Notes: generated from the letters alone by a model not told the origin. Numbered from the stretch's first letter, positions 32,942 to 43,817 are shown. The stretch is 64,000 nt of DNA from Cryoendolithus antarcticus (GCA_002077065.1 NAJO01000083.1:17715-81714); one strand, 5' to 3'. Numbers and translations are program-made.

Positions 32942-33721
32942 TCAACTCTTTGGCCATGTGAGCCGATAGCCGAAGACAGTCCTGCGCAGCAATTCGTCGC
33001 CGGGATCTTCCTCGAACATGACCTTCTCCATGACGTGCTCGAACATCTTGTCGACCTCCAGGCCGCCAGTTCGTGCCAGGTCGAAGAAAGCGAGGTCTTT
33101 CTGCAACAGCCATGGCCTGTACGGCGTAAAGAAGACGAGGGCTTGAGCACCTGTCTCCCTGCCCAGCGTCTTCTGCACGGTAGCCAACAGCTTGGCATGC
33201 TCAGAATGATTAAAGAGGAGGTCGGCCAGGATCAAGAGATCGAACGACTCGATATTGTCCGGCAGGCGTGCGATGAGAGGCATGGTATCTGCGCCCCACA
33301 GGAAGCCATTGGCGATGATGTTTCGAGGCTGAGGAAGCTGACTGCTATGGTCGATGTTGTACTGCAGGTTCTCTATCAGGTCTGCGTCTGGATAGTCTGT
33401 CACGATGACCTGCTTAGCACCTAGCATAGCGCAGATAATACTAGGCAGTCCAGCGCCGGCGCCAAGCTCGAGCACGCACTTGCTCTCAACGAGGGTGGCG
33501 GCATTGTCTTCGAGATAGGTTGCTAGTGTACGACCAGCGTTCCAGAGGTGGTGGCCCCAGAGCGGGTTATGGCCGACGAGTCGCAGTGTGAGCTCATCTC
33601 CTCTGGTCAGACGGTGTGAGGCGAATGTGGGTTGCTTCTCGGGTTCGTAGAAACCGTCCGGCTCTTTGAAGAGGTCGCTTCCACCGAGTCCATTTTCCCC
33701 ATCGTCGTCTGAAGTCGACAT
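32942..33721 (-). CDS. EFM7: Protein N-terminal and lysine methyltransferase Efm7
   Basis: Seven-beta-strand methyltransferase. The yeast orthologue trimethylates the N-terminal glycine and dimethylates Lys3 of elongation factor eEF1A. It is a single exon of 259 residues. The N-terminus carries the family block GHNPLWGHHLWNAGRTLATYL (50-70), then motif I VLELGAGAGLPS (83-94), VTDYPDADLI (107-116), a WGAD motif and LLILADLLFNHSEH, where a catalytic Asn-containing motif sits. It ends YRLTWPKS. Older annotations call this family nicotinamide N-methyltransferase (Nnt1). The substrate is inferred from yeast. Confidence 0.93.
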   Translation of the reverse strand: MSTSDDDGENGLGGSDLFKEPDGFYEPEKQPTFASHRLTRGDELTLRLVGHNPLWGHHLWNAGRTLATYLEDNAATLVESKCVLELGAGAGLPSIICAMLGAKQVIVTDYPDADLIENLQYNIDHSSQLPQPRNIIANGFLWGADTMPLIARLPDNIESFDLLILADLLFNHSEHAKLLATVQKTLGRETGAQALVFFTPYRPWLLQKDLAFFDLARTGGLEVDKMFEHVMEKVMFEEDPGDELLRRTVFGYRLTWPKS

Positions 33722-34336
33722 CGCCGTGAACCCAACACCGCTCCACCACTATCTGTTCTGTACCCAGAATTGATCTGCTACCTTCTAGTAACTACATATT
33801 TGCATGCGGTACTCTCGAAGACCGAGAAGAGTTTACCCGATTCAGCTGACTCAGCCCGCCGATTTATACTTCACTCGAGACCATCGTCGTGAAGTAGTGT
33901 TCCAGTCGTCCTTTCCTTCCGCGTTTCCAATATTGTTTGTTCATCACCTGTCATGTCACGCTCCGTCTCTCTTTCGCATCCTGCTGCTCTCAGCTTCACT
34001 GTCGCTTACATATGATCGCCAAACCTTCACTGCGCTCATGGTCCGAGCGTCCTTGCAGATGGAAACTTGCTCAGTGGGATGAAACCGCTGGTGGGTGGTG
34101 GTCAGTAAGAGGTAAGCAGTATCTGACCGCTGCTACGGTAAACACCCTTCCATGTGCTCCCTGGCCATCTTGGCGATCCGACCTCGTGGTGAATAGCCGA
34201 TACCCTTCGCCGTATTTCGTCATGTGGATCTGTGCTGCCAGACCCTCTTGACTTCACTTCTTACTGCTGTGAGACCGTGACTGATGAAGAGCAGGGAACA
34301 CAGGAAGACTGGTCGCACAGGGCTTGATCGATCAGC
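33722..34336. other. Intergenic, divergent promoter region
   Basis: This is 615 bp between divergent starts. A strongly pyrimidine-rich stretch (about 33905-34010) and a TTTATACTT element near 33862 suggest the copper-fist promoter and transcript leader. Nothing coding is seen. Confidence 0.45.
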
Positions 34337-35815
34337 ATGGACTCGGAGAAGCCTTTTAAGACCATCGAGGTTGTTGATCTTCGCACCAATCAAGCATGCA
34401 AGATCGCCTGCATGTCATGTATTCGGGGCCACCGGACGACTTCATGCGGAATTCCTGTATGTCGACAAAAGGTGTTCTGGACTGTGAAGCGACCTGGCCG
34501 ACCCTCGAACTCGTGCACATGTCGCTACAACTCAGCCGGTGGGTGCAAATGTGCGACTGCAATGTCCAAATGCCCTCACAAGGTGAAGAAGGGCGAGAAA
34601 CGGTCGAACGAGTGTCGTTGCGATGAACAGGGTCGATATTGCTGTCTGCTCGAGCCGGATCACTGGGAGTCGTTGATGAGGCTTGAGAAGCCTGGGGTGA
34701 CGTTCTTTTCGAGTCGAGAAGCGTTGGAGGCGACGCAGCATGGTATGCGTGCTGGTACTCCTGCTACCCCGAGCTACTATATGCCTAGCACTCCTGGAAG
34801 TGCGATGAGCATTCCGAGCACACCTGCCGTCCGCACACGTCAGACGTCACTCCTACGAGAACCCACTACGCCATTTGAATCGATTCTACCTCTACAGTCG
34901 ACGTTGACACCACAGTTCGGATTGATAGGCCTGGGCAGTCCAGTCGGTACGTCCGGCATGCAGTCTCCGGATCCACTAGTATGGGATGGCATTATGACCA
35001 GCATACCATATGAGCCACTCACATACGACTTCAGCGATCCATCACAACCGGAACGAGGGTCATGCTGTCAGCCCTCAGCATCGCTCGCGGAACCAGGACC
35101 ACAAGCACAGATCAGCTCATGCTGTAAGCCGGCGATAGACAGTAATGATGATGACTACGATATGGAGGGAGAGGGTTCATGCTGTCAGAGAACGACTCAG
35201 CCTGCAATGACTACGAATATCTTTACACATCATGAGCCATTCCCCAAGCTCGAACCCTTGGATCGATTCCTTGAGAGCACAGCGCCATCAACTTTCGACG
35301 CAATATACACTCCACCCATATTCGACTATGATCGCTGGGTACAGAATTATCAAGCATATCAGATGCCCGGCGCGATCTGTCAGAAGTGCGGTTTAAACGG
35401 ATGTACATGCCGGAGCTGCCCGACTCTGATGCAGAACCAGAGCACTACGAGGTGGGCTCATGGCTGCGGTCGCGCGCATGCTAGGATAATGCAGGCGCCG
35501 ACTCGACAGCTCGTACACGCTGCGTCCACGCAGCAGGCGCCACAGCCCATACCGGCACCCACCGCCTTCGCACAAAGCGACTCCGCGCCTCCACCATCAG
35601 CTTTCGACTACTCCGCCCCTCTCGACTTCGGCCTCGATCCACAGGTACTTGCACCGACATACCCCTTCCAGAATCACATGGATTTAGATGAATTCGATCC
35701 TTCCCTTGTGCCCACAAATTCTGCAGATCCGCTTGACCTCGCACTGAGCGAATTCTTGATGTCGGAACTCGATCGACCAAGTCACACGCACGGCGAGGAC
35801 ACCTTTGGGAGCTAA
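34337..35815 (+). CDS. Copper-fist transcription factor with extra Cys clusters
   Basis: DNA-binding regulator of the copper-fist family (Ace1, Mac1, Cuf1, GRISEA), which senses copper and controls metal homeostasis genes in the nucleus. It is a single exon of 492 residues. The fist occupies about 22-104: C-x2-C at 25/28, the DNA-contacting RGHR at 30-33 and GRP at 54-56, then C60/C62, C70/C72, C79, C93/C95 and C102/C103. The usual zinc-site His of the CxHxDR segment is missing. The local sequence is TSCGIPVCRQK, where Cys42 might replace it. The middle is Pro/Ser/Thr-rich. Three CC motifs (GSCCQ, SSCCK, GSCCQ, roughly 244-283) and a CQKCGLNGCTCRSC cluster (about 348-362) lie in the C-terminal half and resemble copper-binding modules. 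Whether it acts in copper excess or starvation cannot be read from sequence. Confidence 0.85.
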   Translation: MDSEKPFKTIEVVDLRTNQACKIACMSCIRGHRTTSCGIPVCRQKVFWTVKRPGRPSNSCTCRYNSAGGCKCATAMSKCPHKVKKGEKRSNECRCDEQGRYCCLLEPDHWESLMRLEKPGVTFFSSREALEATQHGMRAGTPATPSYYMPSTPGSAMSIPSTPAVRTRQTSLLREPTTPFESILPLQSTLTPQFGLIGLGSPVGTSGMQSPDPLVWDGIMTSIPYEPLTYDFSDPSQPERGSCCQPSASLAEPGPQAQISSCCKPAIDSNDDDYDMEGEGSCCQRTTQPAMTTNIFTHHEPFPKLEPLDRFLESTAPSTFDAIYTPPIFDYDRWVQNYQAYQMPGAICQKCGLNGCTCRSCPTLMQNQSTTRWAHGCGRAHARIMQAPTRQLVHAASTQQAPQPIPAPTAFAQSDSAPPPSAFDYSAPLDFGLDPQVLAPTYPFQNHMDLDEFDPSLVPTNSADPLDLALSEFLMSELDRPSHTHGEDTFGS

Positions 35816-36499
35816 CACGAGCTGGCCTCTGAGTTCCACACATACGATCCTTCCGATGGAGATACCACAGAGGCAGAACCGCACATCCCTTGGGCAGCTC
35901 TGGAAAACTTTGTAGGCCCTCGCGTACATTGATTCCCTCTGCATCGGAGCGCATTGAGCACGCAGCTCTCTCGTTCGGCAGTCTCGTCGATACGCCTATT
36001 ACTCGACAATATCTCACTTCTGCTACTAGTGCCACGGTCTCATTGAGGAATATGTGGCCAGTCACGTCGATCTCCGCACGCGCATAGTTCGTGCTCAGAT
36101 GATGGGTAGACAGATGTGTCCAAGATGGCCGAACGGGAGGCTCCAGAAGCTTACACGAAGCGGGCCATTATCAAGCTGTTGCCATTTGCCCGAGACGGCG
36201 CGGCTGTCGTGGTGAGGTCTCGAAGACATCGAGGCCAACGGGCAGTGCCACCAGTGGGCCAACGAAACGATCAAGTAAAGAAAAGTCCTTGCATTTTCGC
36301 TCTTTGTACATGAAAGCGTTCGGTGCCAATACCATGGTGTTAGCCCATTGAAACGCGCTCAAGCGGACCAATATCCAACACTCTCCCTCTCCACTCCATG
36401 TGCTGCCTCCTGTGCCACGCAATCCAATCTTGCCCCATGCATTACAACGCTCCTCCCATCCATCCCCCATCCCGCTCCCTCGCCCACCCCTCAGCTGTA
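35816..36499. other. Intergenic between convergent 3' ends
   Basis: This is 684 bp between the copper-fist and syntaxin genes. Minus-strand frames here overlap the copper-fist gene and look spurious. No RNA gene is seen. Confidence 0.5.
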
Positions 36500-37766
36500 T
36501 CACTTCTTCGCGTTCAACCCAAAATACAACCCCAACACCAAAGCCAATATACACAAAATAGCAATGCAGATGAAGAAACACCACCACTTCAGCTTCCTCG
36601 CCCGCTTCGCACTCGTAATGCCCTTATCCAACTGCACATTCCCGGCCTCAGTATCATGCTTGACGTTTTCGGTGTGCTGTTCGATTTGCTGGATCGGCGC
36701 GTCTTGGAGCACGATCGTGGAGGCGAGGTCTTCCATGAGTTGCTGCAGTTCGAGCATGGTGCGCTCGATCTTCTGGATGTCGTTGTGGCGCGCGCGGACA
36801 GCGCCGAGGACTGTGTTGGCGGTGGCGCTGCGGTTGGATTTGAGCTGCATGAAATAGGTCAGAACGCCGCGACTTTTTCCCTCAAAGGCAACACAGCACA
36901 ACTTACAGCCGTCTGGAAAACGCCCTCATTCCCCCAGTCCGCATTCACAGCTTCGTTCAACTCGCCCTCACTCGCCTCGGGATTCACAATCCTATACTGC
37001 CGTGCAATCTGCTCGCGATACCTCTTCTCGTAGCTCGCCTCCTCCTGCCGAAATTCCTGCAGCTGCTTCGTAAAGCTCCCCTTCAACTGCCGAATCTGCG
37101 TATCCTTGACCTGGTTCCCTTTACTCCGCGCCGCATCAGTCTCCAAGAATTTGATCTGGTCCTTGATACTCGTGTTCAGCACTTGGGTCTGCGTGACCAT
37201 GCTCTCTAGACTGCGGGACGCGGAGCCAGAGTCAGCCGAGGAGAGCTGTTGTTGGTGCAAGCTGGCTATCTGCGAGACGTGCGTGGTGAGGGTGCGGATG
37301 TCGGCTTTTACCGCTTCCACACGCGAGAGGAAGTCCGGGTTTGAGAGGACTGTGCTGGAGGGTTGGACGTATTCTGTGTGCCCTTGCGGGACAGCTGGGA
37401 CTGGCGGAGCGTTTTGGCCGGCAAAGGGGACGTCGTGTTGAGGCGAGGAGTAAGTGGAAGCTTCGGTCTGCTGGCTGTAGGTCGATGCTTGGTGTGGGAG
37501 GGGAGGTGCTTGGAGGCCTGCTGAGGGTTGTTGCTGTGCGGGCATTAGTGAATTGCTGTACTATCTCATTGCGCGCAGGCACTTACTGCCGTCGAGCCAT
37601 ATCCGCCGCCATACGGGTTCTCAGAGCCATATGGGTTCGACGACCCATACCCTCCTGCCCCAGCTCCAGCTCCGGTTCCCGCTCCACTGCCGCCTCCATA
37701 ACCGCCCTGCGCCTCACCGCCGTATGGGTTCCCGCCATACCCGCTGTACTGATTATACCCCGACAT
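36500..37766 (-). CDS. SSO1: Plasma-membrane syntaxin (Sso1-like t-SNARE)
   Basis: Qa-SNARE driving fusion of secretory vesicles with the plasma membrane, with Sec9 and Snc. Exons read on the minus strand are 37766-37587, 37533-36907 and 36844-36500 (about 383 residues, longer than the ~290 of yeast Sso1). Residues 1-60 are a Gly/Tyr/Asn-rich tail, followed by a Pro/Gln/Ser-rich segment. The helical Habc region starts near LSNPDFLSRVEAVKADIRTL. The SNARE motif follows intron 2 (RHNDIQKIERTMLELQQLM...). The zero-layer Gln is in TIVLQDAPIQQIEQ, and SAKRARKLK precedes a C-terminal membrane anchor (WWCFFICIAILCILALVLG). An in-frame Met four codons upstream (37778) is an alternative start. It could be the second syntaxin (PSY1 type) found in moulds. 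Confidence 0.9.
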
Positions 37767-38690
37767 GATGTCGCACACAGCACACCAAGAGATGCTCGAT
37801 AGCGAGCGTCTAAAGTATGGCGCTGTCCGGAGTCTGACGTGTGGTGTAGCTGTCAGACGTCAAGCTCAGCCTCCACAGCTGGCGTATCCCAGTCGGCAGC
37901 TCGCGGATTCGCGGTATGGCTGGCGCACGCGGGTAATGTGTACGGAATGGCAGTCTACGAGATCGGTGAAATAGCGACGTGACAACTCGGAGACAGGATG
38001 ACGGTCAATGGCTTCGCGGAGGCGCGCGGTGCGTGGGTTAGGTCAGCAATCTCTCGCGCCAGCAAGCGAGATGAAGCTCTCCGGGAGATACAGTAGGCCT
38101 TTTGCCACGACAAGAATTATGACGGGAACGCTTCGATCATGGCTATTTTACGAATGCAACAAGAGATTATCGTGATCATGTAAGGCGATCCGATCAAAGC
38201 TGACGAGGCCTAACATCCATTCGAAAGGTTGCAGCGCATTGGGAGGCAGCAGCAACGATCAGGCGCAACACTGACGTTATATCCATAATCTATACCATTG
38301 CAGGTGCCTACATGTATCCGACACCAGCGTGGTCTGATGCTCATGCTCTATCTTCACGTAATGGTGGAGATCAGCTGTTTGACAGCGGTGAACGTACGGT
38401 GAGTAGCGTAGCATATTACTGGCTGATCAGCTGCTGTTCCGAGCCCTCTATCGACATCCGTCGGCTCGTCTGATAAGATGCCCGTCTAAAGCGCATAGGA
38501 TCCTCGCAGAACCTCTCCCCAAAACGCCCTGTAATGCCCAAGCCTCGACGGTGCGACCGAACCATCTTCGCTACCGGTACCCATTTCGCATAGTACGCCT
38601 ATCCCAACTCCCAACGCAATGCGCTCAAATCTGCACTCATATACCATAATTACGCCCATGACCCTCACTGCAGCTGCCTCTCAACCAACC
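37767..38690. other. Intergenic
   Basis: This is 0.9 kb upstream of the syntaxin gene and downstream of the small orphan gene. I see no gene, RNA or repeat. Confidence 0.5.
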
Positions 38691-39140
38691 TTACAACTCT
38701 ACATCCCCCATATCCCTCATCAAACACGCCATCTGCGCCCTCTTCGCCGCTTCCGCCACAAGATTGAAGTCCTTCAAGAACGGCGTCGTCTCAGGAGCCC
38801 CAGCACCATTCCCTCTCTGTCCGACAAAGGCCTGCTGCTGTTGCGCCGGTAATCGACTCTGTTGTGACGAAGGGTGTGAGGCTTGTGTTGAGCCGCCTAT
38901 CGAACCGAAGTAGCTTCGTTGTGATTGTGCGCTAGAGGGTGAAGGTAAGGGAGCGGATGTGTAGCCTTGTGGTGGCATGTTGAGACGGGAGGATGGGTGT
39001 GCTGAGTTTGGTGAGGCGATCGAGTTGAGGCTTGAGGAGCTTTGAAAGGCCGAGGACGAGGCTGATGAGGATTGCGTGGAGAGTTGGGGGTACGAGGGTC
39101 GTTGGCTGCGAGTGTAAGGGCGAGATGGGTATGAGTCCAT
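38691..39140 (-). CDS. Small conserved-looking protein of unknown function
   Basis: I do not recognise a named family. It is a single exon of 149 residues. The first ~110 residues are Ser/Gln/Pro-rich with several aromatic (Tyr) positions and look disordered. The last ~30 residues change character to a compact amphipathic segment, TPFLKDFNLVAEAAKRAQMACLMRDMGDVEL, read in two parts as TPFLKDFNLVAEAAK and RAQMACLMRDMGDVEL. That order of a low-complexity N-terminus and a sharp C-terminal helix suggests a short binding helix. The start fits a normal Met context. It is supported by codon-like composition, a clean single frame and the helical end. It could still be a chance frame. Confidence 0.6.
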   Translation of the reverse strand: MDSYPSRPYTRSQRPSYPQLSTQSSSASSSAFQSSSSLNSIASPNSAHPSSRLNMPPQGYTSAPLPSPSSAQSQRSYFGSIGGSTQASHPSSQQSRLPAQQQQAFVGQRGNGAGAPETTPFLKDFNLVAEAAKRAQMACLMRDMGDVEL

Positions 39141-40217
39141 GATCCTTTGGAGAGGCGGTTTCGCAAGGAGCGGCTGTCAGACGGTCCTGCTTCCGAGGTG
39201 CTGATCGCTTTCTGACGGCAACAGCGTCACTGCTTGAGAGGACCTCGGGAATATGGATAAGCTTTGATGAAAGAAGTCGGATTCCTGCAACTGCCAGCGG
39301 ATTGCCGAATGAAGTTTGCGCGTGTATTGTGGACAGAAAGGTTTACTGTGAAATATAATACTGATGAGGCTGCTGATAGCAGATAGATGACGCCTCCAAG
39401 ACATGCAAATGACAACACGGCAGCCTCGATCTCATCAGTGACCGGCAAAAGCCACAACGCAGATACGTAGCGCAAGGGCGGCCTCTCGCAACGAGCAGGA
39501 TCAAACTGCGTGGGGAGGCCAGACCAGTCAAAAAACGCCAGAATGCCCTTCCCCGGTTTCTCAGGATCAGCCGTGTGCGGTCGAAATCGAAGATCTTTGG
39601 ATTCTGTGGGCTTGGGTGTGTTAGATGGAGGCGTGGGGTGTCGGATCTGCGGGTATATGAGCGAGGTTCGGCTGAATTAGGATGCGGCAGTCATTGCCTG
39701 GGCTCCGTTGTGGATGGGTTGTGGAGATGCTTTTGATACAGCGATCTCCACGGGGATCACGGACTTGATTCGAGCGGTCGATCTGTCGCTTCATCACTGC
39801 GTGGACAGTATGGCAATAATGTTTCTGCTTCGCCCCGCAACCTTAGCAAAATAGCCGGAACGTTTGATGACTGCCGTGCGACCCACGAACCCCACGGGGT
39901 GTTCTTGCTCCTTGCATGAATGAGCTCGCGTGGCAGAGAGTTTTCTCGATGAGAGTCGCCTTCAGCAACTAAAAAGGTTATTGGGCAGTTACATTGGACG
40001 TCATGCTTCGTACGACTAGCGACTCGCAGCCGTGGAGATGTGGTATGCATGTGTCGAAAACCTGAGGCATAACTGTGACATCGGCTGAAATCGGGTACAT
40101 CGGAGTGAATGTCGGCACTCACTTCTAGCGAGATATGCCAAAGCCGGCTTTCCCATTCGGGTTTGTTCATTGCAACGTGCCGAGTAGATAGAACGAAATC
40201 AGATCATCTTCGAGATC
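39141..40217. other. Intergenic, divergent promoter region
   Basis: This is 1.08 kb between divergent genes. A 137-codon minus-strand frame (39757-40170) has no family resemblance. No RNA or repeat is seen. Confidence 0.5.
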
Positions 40218-41155
40218 ATGCCGGTGAGCAATGAGGACTACGGCCTCGATATTCGATCGCCAACACTGACATGATGTCGTAGCTCATATTACTTTCCGGC
40301 TACCCAAAATCAGGCAAAACCCACCGCAGCCAGCAACTAATCGCCAATTTCTCCATCCGTATCGCCAATTCCGACGAACCTCGTATTGAGCGCCTCAAGA
40401 TCGAGCACATTAGCGACGACACCCTAGGCCTTGATCGAAATGTCTACGCCACCGCGCGAGCCGAGAAGGATGCCCGCGCAACGCTCACTTCGGCCATCAA
40501 ACGAACCCTAACCCGCGACACAATCGTCATAGCCGACGGCCTGAACTACATCAAAGGCTTCCGGTACCAATTGTACTGCGACGCCAAAGCTGTGCAAACG
40601 CCCAACTGCGTCGTGCATGTAGGCACACCTGGCGAGAAGTGCAGGGAGTTCAACGATGCTGCCAAGTCCGCCCCTGAGGGTCTCCCCTACGAGTCTGAGG
40701 TTTTCGAGAATTTGGTGTTTAGGTACGAGGAGCCAAATGGTATGAGTCGCTGGGACGCACCGCTGTTTACCGTGCCTTTTGATGATGCGGAGCCGCCGTA
40801 CGATGCGATCTGGGAGGCGATGGTAGGCAGTGATGGGCAGTCTAGAGTCATTCGACCAAATGCTGCGACTGTGCTCAAGCCGGCTACGGAGCAGGATTAC
40901 CTGTACGAGCTCGATAAGACGACGTCGGAAGTCATCGCCGCGATCACGACGTGGGCTTCGGATCATCAGGGTGAGGCTGGAGGCGAGGTTAATGTCGAAG
41001 GGAGTGTGGTGGAGTTGCCCATGAATGTGCCTTCCCTTCCGCAACTGCAAAGGCTGAGAAGACAGTTCACGCAGTTGAATAGGCAGCATACGTTGGGAAA
41101 GGGGAGGATCAGGCAGTTATTCGTAGATTACCTCAATGATTCGTTTCAACGATGA
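40218..41155 (+). CDS. KTI12: Elongator-associated protein Kti12
   Basis: P-loop ATPase that binds Elongator and tRNA and supports wobble-uridine modification. Exons are 40218-40223 (only ATG CCG) and 40283-41155, coding 292 residues. Splicing puts MP before LILLSGYPKSGKTHRSQQL, the intact Walker A motif that starts the family. Without the micro-exon there is no Met before the P-loop. Further landmarks are IVIADGLNYIKGFRYQLYCDAKA, the NDAAKSAPEG loop, FENLVFRYEEPNGMSRWDAPLF, and the C-terminal LRRQFTQLNRQHTLG with a final FVDYLNDSF. The length is normal. Confidence 0.94.
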
Positions 41156-41247
41156 CCTCGTTTGCCACAGCCAGCGCTCACATCTACGGAACCTTGATAC
41201 ACACCTGCGCGCGATGCTGATGTTTCGTGACACGCTCAGACAGTCCC

Positions 41248-43012
41248 TCACCCCGCCTCTAGCCCCAAACCCCTAGCACACTTCCTAGCCAACACCGTCT
41301 TGCCAAACCTCTCCCTCCCCAACCCCCTCATAAGCCTCACAAACTCCCCCGCCCCAATCCGCCCCTTATCAAGCGCCCGCTGCAAGCACTCCATAGCCTC
41401 TCTAGCCGCAGCCTCCTCCGCACAAAGCGTCCAAAGCTGCTGGCTAACCAGATTAGGCGCTACGAGCACCTCGTCGATAGGCGGAAGGGGCTTCTTCTTG
41501 GAAGCGGTGATGCGGGCGTCGCAGTCGGCGATACTTTTGTAGAGGATGGACTCGTTTGAAGCGAGGTTTTGATCGAGGTGGGAGAGGGCTGTGAGTTCGG
41601 CTTGGAGATTTGCGTGGGCGGCGAGGAGAGCGGAGTGCTGGGCCTGCAGCGGACTTATGGCGGCGAGGTTGCGGGAGACGGCGTCTTGGGCTTGGGAGAC
41701 CAATGAATTGGAGATGGCGTGGTGGAGGTGCTCTCGTTCGGGGTTTGGCGGGATCGGCGGAGCTGGGGCAGCAGGACCGGAAGTGAGAATGGGGATGTCG
41801 AAGGGGTCGGAGAGGAGGTCTTGAGGTGCTTGCGGGGGCTTCGGCTGGGGAGGGTATTGTTGCCCGTACTGTGGACCTGACGGCTGTGACTGCGGGTATT
41901 GACCTTGATGACGTGGACCTGGTGGCTGCGGATGTGTCTGCGGTGGTGACATAGCTGATCCTGGCTGTCGTGAGGGACCAGGCTGACCTGGTCCATACCG
42001 TGAGTCGTACACTGGCTGCGCTGCTTGGCTGGGATGCCTTGCACGGGGGCCTCCGTAGCCATGCGGAGCTTCGACTGGCGAAACAGGGCTTTCGTTTCTC
42101 TGTGGTCTGTACATCTGAGGCTGAGCTTGTTGCGCATAGGGAGCAGGAGGTGGCTGACCATTGCTCTGCCATTGATCATATGGTCGCTGAGCATGAGTAG
42201 GATGACCGTTCGGACCAGCATACTGCGCTCTCTGGTGCTGCACCGCGGGCAGTGCTTGACCTGGCAAAGGCGGCAACGGCGGACCATCTCTTTGCACATC
42301 CCTCGACGACACTGTTGGCGCATACACCGGCCCTTTCCCCGGCTTCGGTGGTCTAGGCGGCGGCGTACTGGCGGCCGGCATCTCCACAGGCGGTGCAGCG
42401 CCGGGTAGCTGCTTCGGCGGCAGTACAGGCGGTCCAGCACCCTGACTTCGTGGTGGCTGCTGACCTCTGGGAGGACTCGCCCGCCTATACTGCTGCTGCT
42501 GCGCCTTGCTAATCACAGGCGGCTCCCTCGCAAAAGCCTGCTGCAAATATCCAAGGAAGTCCACCACACTCGCACGATCCCACATCACGCTCCAGTCCCT
42601 CAGATACGGGTGATACACCCTCCCATCCACCCCGACATGCTGCCCTGGCCGTACCAGCATCTCTTTCCCAGGCGTGACGTAGACTATAGGCGCCTCTTGC
42701 GGGTAGGACAGCGGGATCCATAGCTTGACGGGGAAGCGGTAGAGCGTGCCTCTGAAATTTACGGGAAGGGTGCCGGTGACGGTCGTGAGGAGTGCGGAGC
42801 CGCCGGTCTCGTAGGTGTAGACTTCAGTTCGGGGACTTAGGGAGGGGAAGGAGGCGAGGGTGTGTGCGATGTCTGAGTAGGCGCGTTGGGGGTCTTGGTA
42901 TTCCTGTGGACTGCGTGAGTGGGTGGCAAGGGTGAAGAGGTCGGTGGAGTGAAGTACCTACGTGGAGCACACTGTAGAGCCAGGATAGCACTTTTTCGGG
43001 GACTTGGGCCAT
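41248..43012 (-). CDS. VPS23: ESCRT-I subunit Vps23 (Tsg101 homologue)
   Basis: ESCRT-I component that binds ubiquitinated cargo on endosomes and starts multivesicular-body sorting. In moulds it also serves the Pal/Rim ambient-pH pathway. Exons read on the minus strand are 43012-42962 and 42903-41248 (568 residues). The UEV domain covers about 5-150 (VPEKVLSWLYSVLH, then EYQDPQRAYSDIAHTL; FRGTLYRFPVKLWIPLSYP; VDGRVYHPYL). A long Pro/Gln/Tyr-rich linker (about 165-370) follows. The C-terminal coiled coil and steadiness box end in EFVRLMRGLGRERFGKTVLARK. The start at 43012 is the Met of the conserved MAQVPEK block; an in-frame Met at 43096 would add 28 unconserved residues. Confidence 0.94.
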
Positions 43013-43817
43013 GATTGGGTCTTGAGTCGTGATTGGGATGCCCAATGGGCCTGTCTGAGGTCTGATCAGATCCTCCCAGTCATTGTGATCATACACGCAT
43101 CACAAAGGAGAGCTTGAACGATGGAGGGCCTTCAAGTAGAGTCCATGCGTATGATGCCTGCTGGGGTCGGAGTTCGCTGGCCAAGGTTGAAGTGGGGTGG
43201 TAGTCGAGACGCGGCTAACAAGTCAACCATCGAGCATTCGATGTACACTACCTTCCGTTCGAACCGCCATGCTCGTGTCGATTATTGCTGACAATCGAGC
43301 GAGAGCAATCGTGCAAGGCAGTCAACGCCACACGGCCACTACTGATCAAGGATAGAGTCGAGGTGAGCAGAACAAAATCATATTAACTAAAAGACATTAT
43401 GTACAACATTGTCTCGACCTCGCCGTCTTTTTAGCCACCAAAGTCAGCAGCCATCAGATCAATTCGGCACGTCGAACCACCATCCGAGCGTGCTCTGGGA
43501 AGACATTGCTAGCAGCGCAAGAAGGCGGCAAATATGCACACATCACGCTCCCCCTGCCCGACCGCCCCTCCTCTCCCGTCAAGAAGCGCACATATGAAAG
43601 AGAAGGCACCAGCTCTGGAGCTCGAAGAACACAGCGTTGGCGATGCTCGGGCCGGCCGTGAGCTGCTAGATTGACAAGTCGCTCGAAAATGACAATGCAT
43701 CAAGGGTATCATGTACAAGATCGAGAGCGCAGTCGGGCCGGCCGGTGAATATGGCACAGGTGCGATGAAGACCGACAGCAGTGAAGATCCAGCGTAGTGC
43801 AAAGATAGTGCACACGT
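43013..43817. other. Intergenic
   Basis: This is 0.8 kb between the Vps23 start and the 3' end of the wall-protein gene. Nothing coding is recognised. Confidence 0.5.

Noticed and set aside
35481..36065. 194-codon minus-strand frame
   Set aside because: About half of it is antisense to the copper-fist gene and it has no family resemblance.
40508..41089. 193-codon minus-strand frame
   Set aside because: Antisense shadow of Kti12, which is clearly the real gene.
41453..42440. Long overlapping minus-strand frames in two other phases
   Set aside because: They sit inside the Pro/Gln-rich linker of Vps23 on the same strand; low-complexity codon use opens the alternative frames.
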